DNA of 14,226 nt, from contig USNB01000015.1 in the NCBI GenBank assembly GCA_900555875.1, forward strand, positions 1-14,226, written 5' to 3'. Under the pieces are notes generated by a model. It did not search any database, was not told where the DNA came from, and was given only the letters and a program-made list of their open reading frames with translations. This DNA is from an uncultured Eubacteriales bacterium (GTDB lineage: Bacteria > Bacillota > Clostridia > Christensenellales > Pumilibacteraceae). Of the stretch, positions 13,741 through 14,226 are shown piece after piece (within the stretch, counting starts at the first letter, position 1; each line of letters opens with the position of its first letter). The position numbers and the translations under genes are program-made.

Positions 13741-14226
13741 TCAAAGATATCTTCTCAGCGCGGAACGGATCGCGGACGCTCCGTCGTTCATGCCGAAGGT
13801 GACCACCGGCAGGTCTGCCGCCTCGCATAGCGCGGCGACTTTATCGTCGCGCAGACGGCGTTCTTCGCGGTTATGAGAAGAATCGTTCAGCTCTATGAGC
13901 AAAAGAGGCGCAAAAGTACGGGCGTCGGCGATGCAGAAATCCGCGACGCGAAACAGCTCGTTGCGGAATCCCCCTCCTTTGATCTTATCTATAACGGATA
14001 CGAGAGCGATCTGCGGGAGGACAGCGTAACGCGCCGGCGCGAGCATACCGCACAACGTGCGGTAAAGTTCCAGCTCGGGCTTGCTCATGAGCGAATCTTT
14101 GCGGCGGTACTCCGCGCCTTCGGGAAGAAGTTTACGCTTTCTTCCTGAACGCACGGAAAATACGAGAGCGACGCAGCACACAGCCGAAACTATAAGTCCG
14201 AACACGAACATCGCCCAGCGTATCCC
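13741..14226 (-). CDS. Membrane-anchored DUF2726 protein (5' end at or beyond window edge)
   Basis: The frame is open to the right edge. The first visible ATG (14211) lacks a convincing SD, and five more in-frame codons precede it, so the true start may lie outside. From that ATG there are 156 residues: an N-terminal TM helix (about 1-20), a basic stretch RSGRKRK, then a DUF2726-type domain (about 39-140). That domain starts SKPELELYRTL, continues VLPQIAL, VADFCIAD and LLIELNDSSH, and ends RDDKVAALCEAADLPVV. DUF2726 resembles the restriction-endonuclease-like fold; Asp91, Glu107 and Lys124 could be the PD-(D/E)xK-like residues, which is inference. Many such proteins are fused to topoisomerase-type zinc domains; none is seen here. 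The function is unknown. Confidence 0.8.
   Translation of the reverse strand, partial: GIRWAMFVFGLIVSAVCCVALVFSVRSGRKRKLLPEGAEYRRKDSLMSKPELELYRTLCGMLAPARYAVLPQIALVSVIDKIKGGGFRNELFRVADFCIADARTFAPLLLIELNDSSHNREERRLRDDKVAALCEAADLPVVTFGMNDGASAIRSALRRYL

Noticed and set aside
13523..13876. 117-codon plus-strand frame after the small Cys/Lys gene
   Set aside because: It spans the bidirectional terminator and the end of the DUF2726 gene; no SD.

Overview
The window reads as chromosomal DNA of an uncultured or gut-type Bacillota (Clostridia) bacterium with a fairly GC-rich genome. The evidence is strong AGGAGG-type ribosome binding sites, sigma-70/SigA-like TTGACA-N17-TATAAT promoters, a type III glutamine synthetase, a class II (Firmicutes-type) GalT, an ammonium channel fused to a P-II domain, and an InlB-repeat lipoprotein. 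Genus-level placement is not possible from sequence reading alone. No tRNA, rRNA, IS element, CRISPR array or phage gene was seen. Nearly all genes are on the minus strand; the exception is a small basic protein gene at 13287-13526.

Layout, left to right. (1) 1-4974: a surface polysaccharide-degradation unit. A very large membrane-anchored GH3 glycosidase has the permuted order (GH3 C-domain first, TIM barrel second), followed by two Ig-like domains, five 17-residue repeats and a C-terminal membrane anchor. Downstream of it is the start of an InlB-repeat lipoprotein that runs off the left edge. The GH3 gene has a roughly 430-bp upstream region with a nine-G tract inside a tentative promoter. 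(2) 5335-8292: a galactose unit. A strong promoter and a long structured leader with a 20-bp palindrome precede a class II galT whose N-terminal domain is tandemly duplicated; an unrecognised 196-aa helical protein gene follows 38 bp later, and the unit ends at an intrinsic terminator. (3) 8325-8924: a two-TM protein with a DUF3592-like C-terminal domain and its own terminator. (4) 8949-13089: a nitrogen-assimilation unit, glnN (GSIII) then amt-PII, from a consensus promoter followed almost at once by a terminator-like hairpin (attenuator candidate). (5) 13219-13605: a well-expressed-looking small gene (consensus promoter and SD) encoding a four-Cys protein with a lysine-rich tail, ending in a bidirectional terminator. 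(6) 13741-14226: a membrane-anchored DUF2726 protein, cut by the right edge or starting close to it.

The units make sense together as a saccharolytic gut-type lifestyle: extracellular glycoside cleavage, Leloir-pathway galactose use, and ammonium capture with direct P-II gating. Nothing here is a clear defence or mobile system. The most unusual points are the duplicated N-terminal domain of GalT, the multi-module permuted GH3 with its repeat/anchor tail, the Cys/Lys-tail mini-protein, and the leader elements of glnN and galT.
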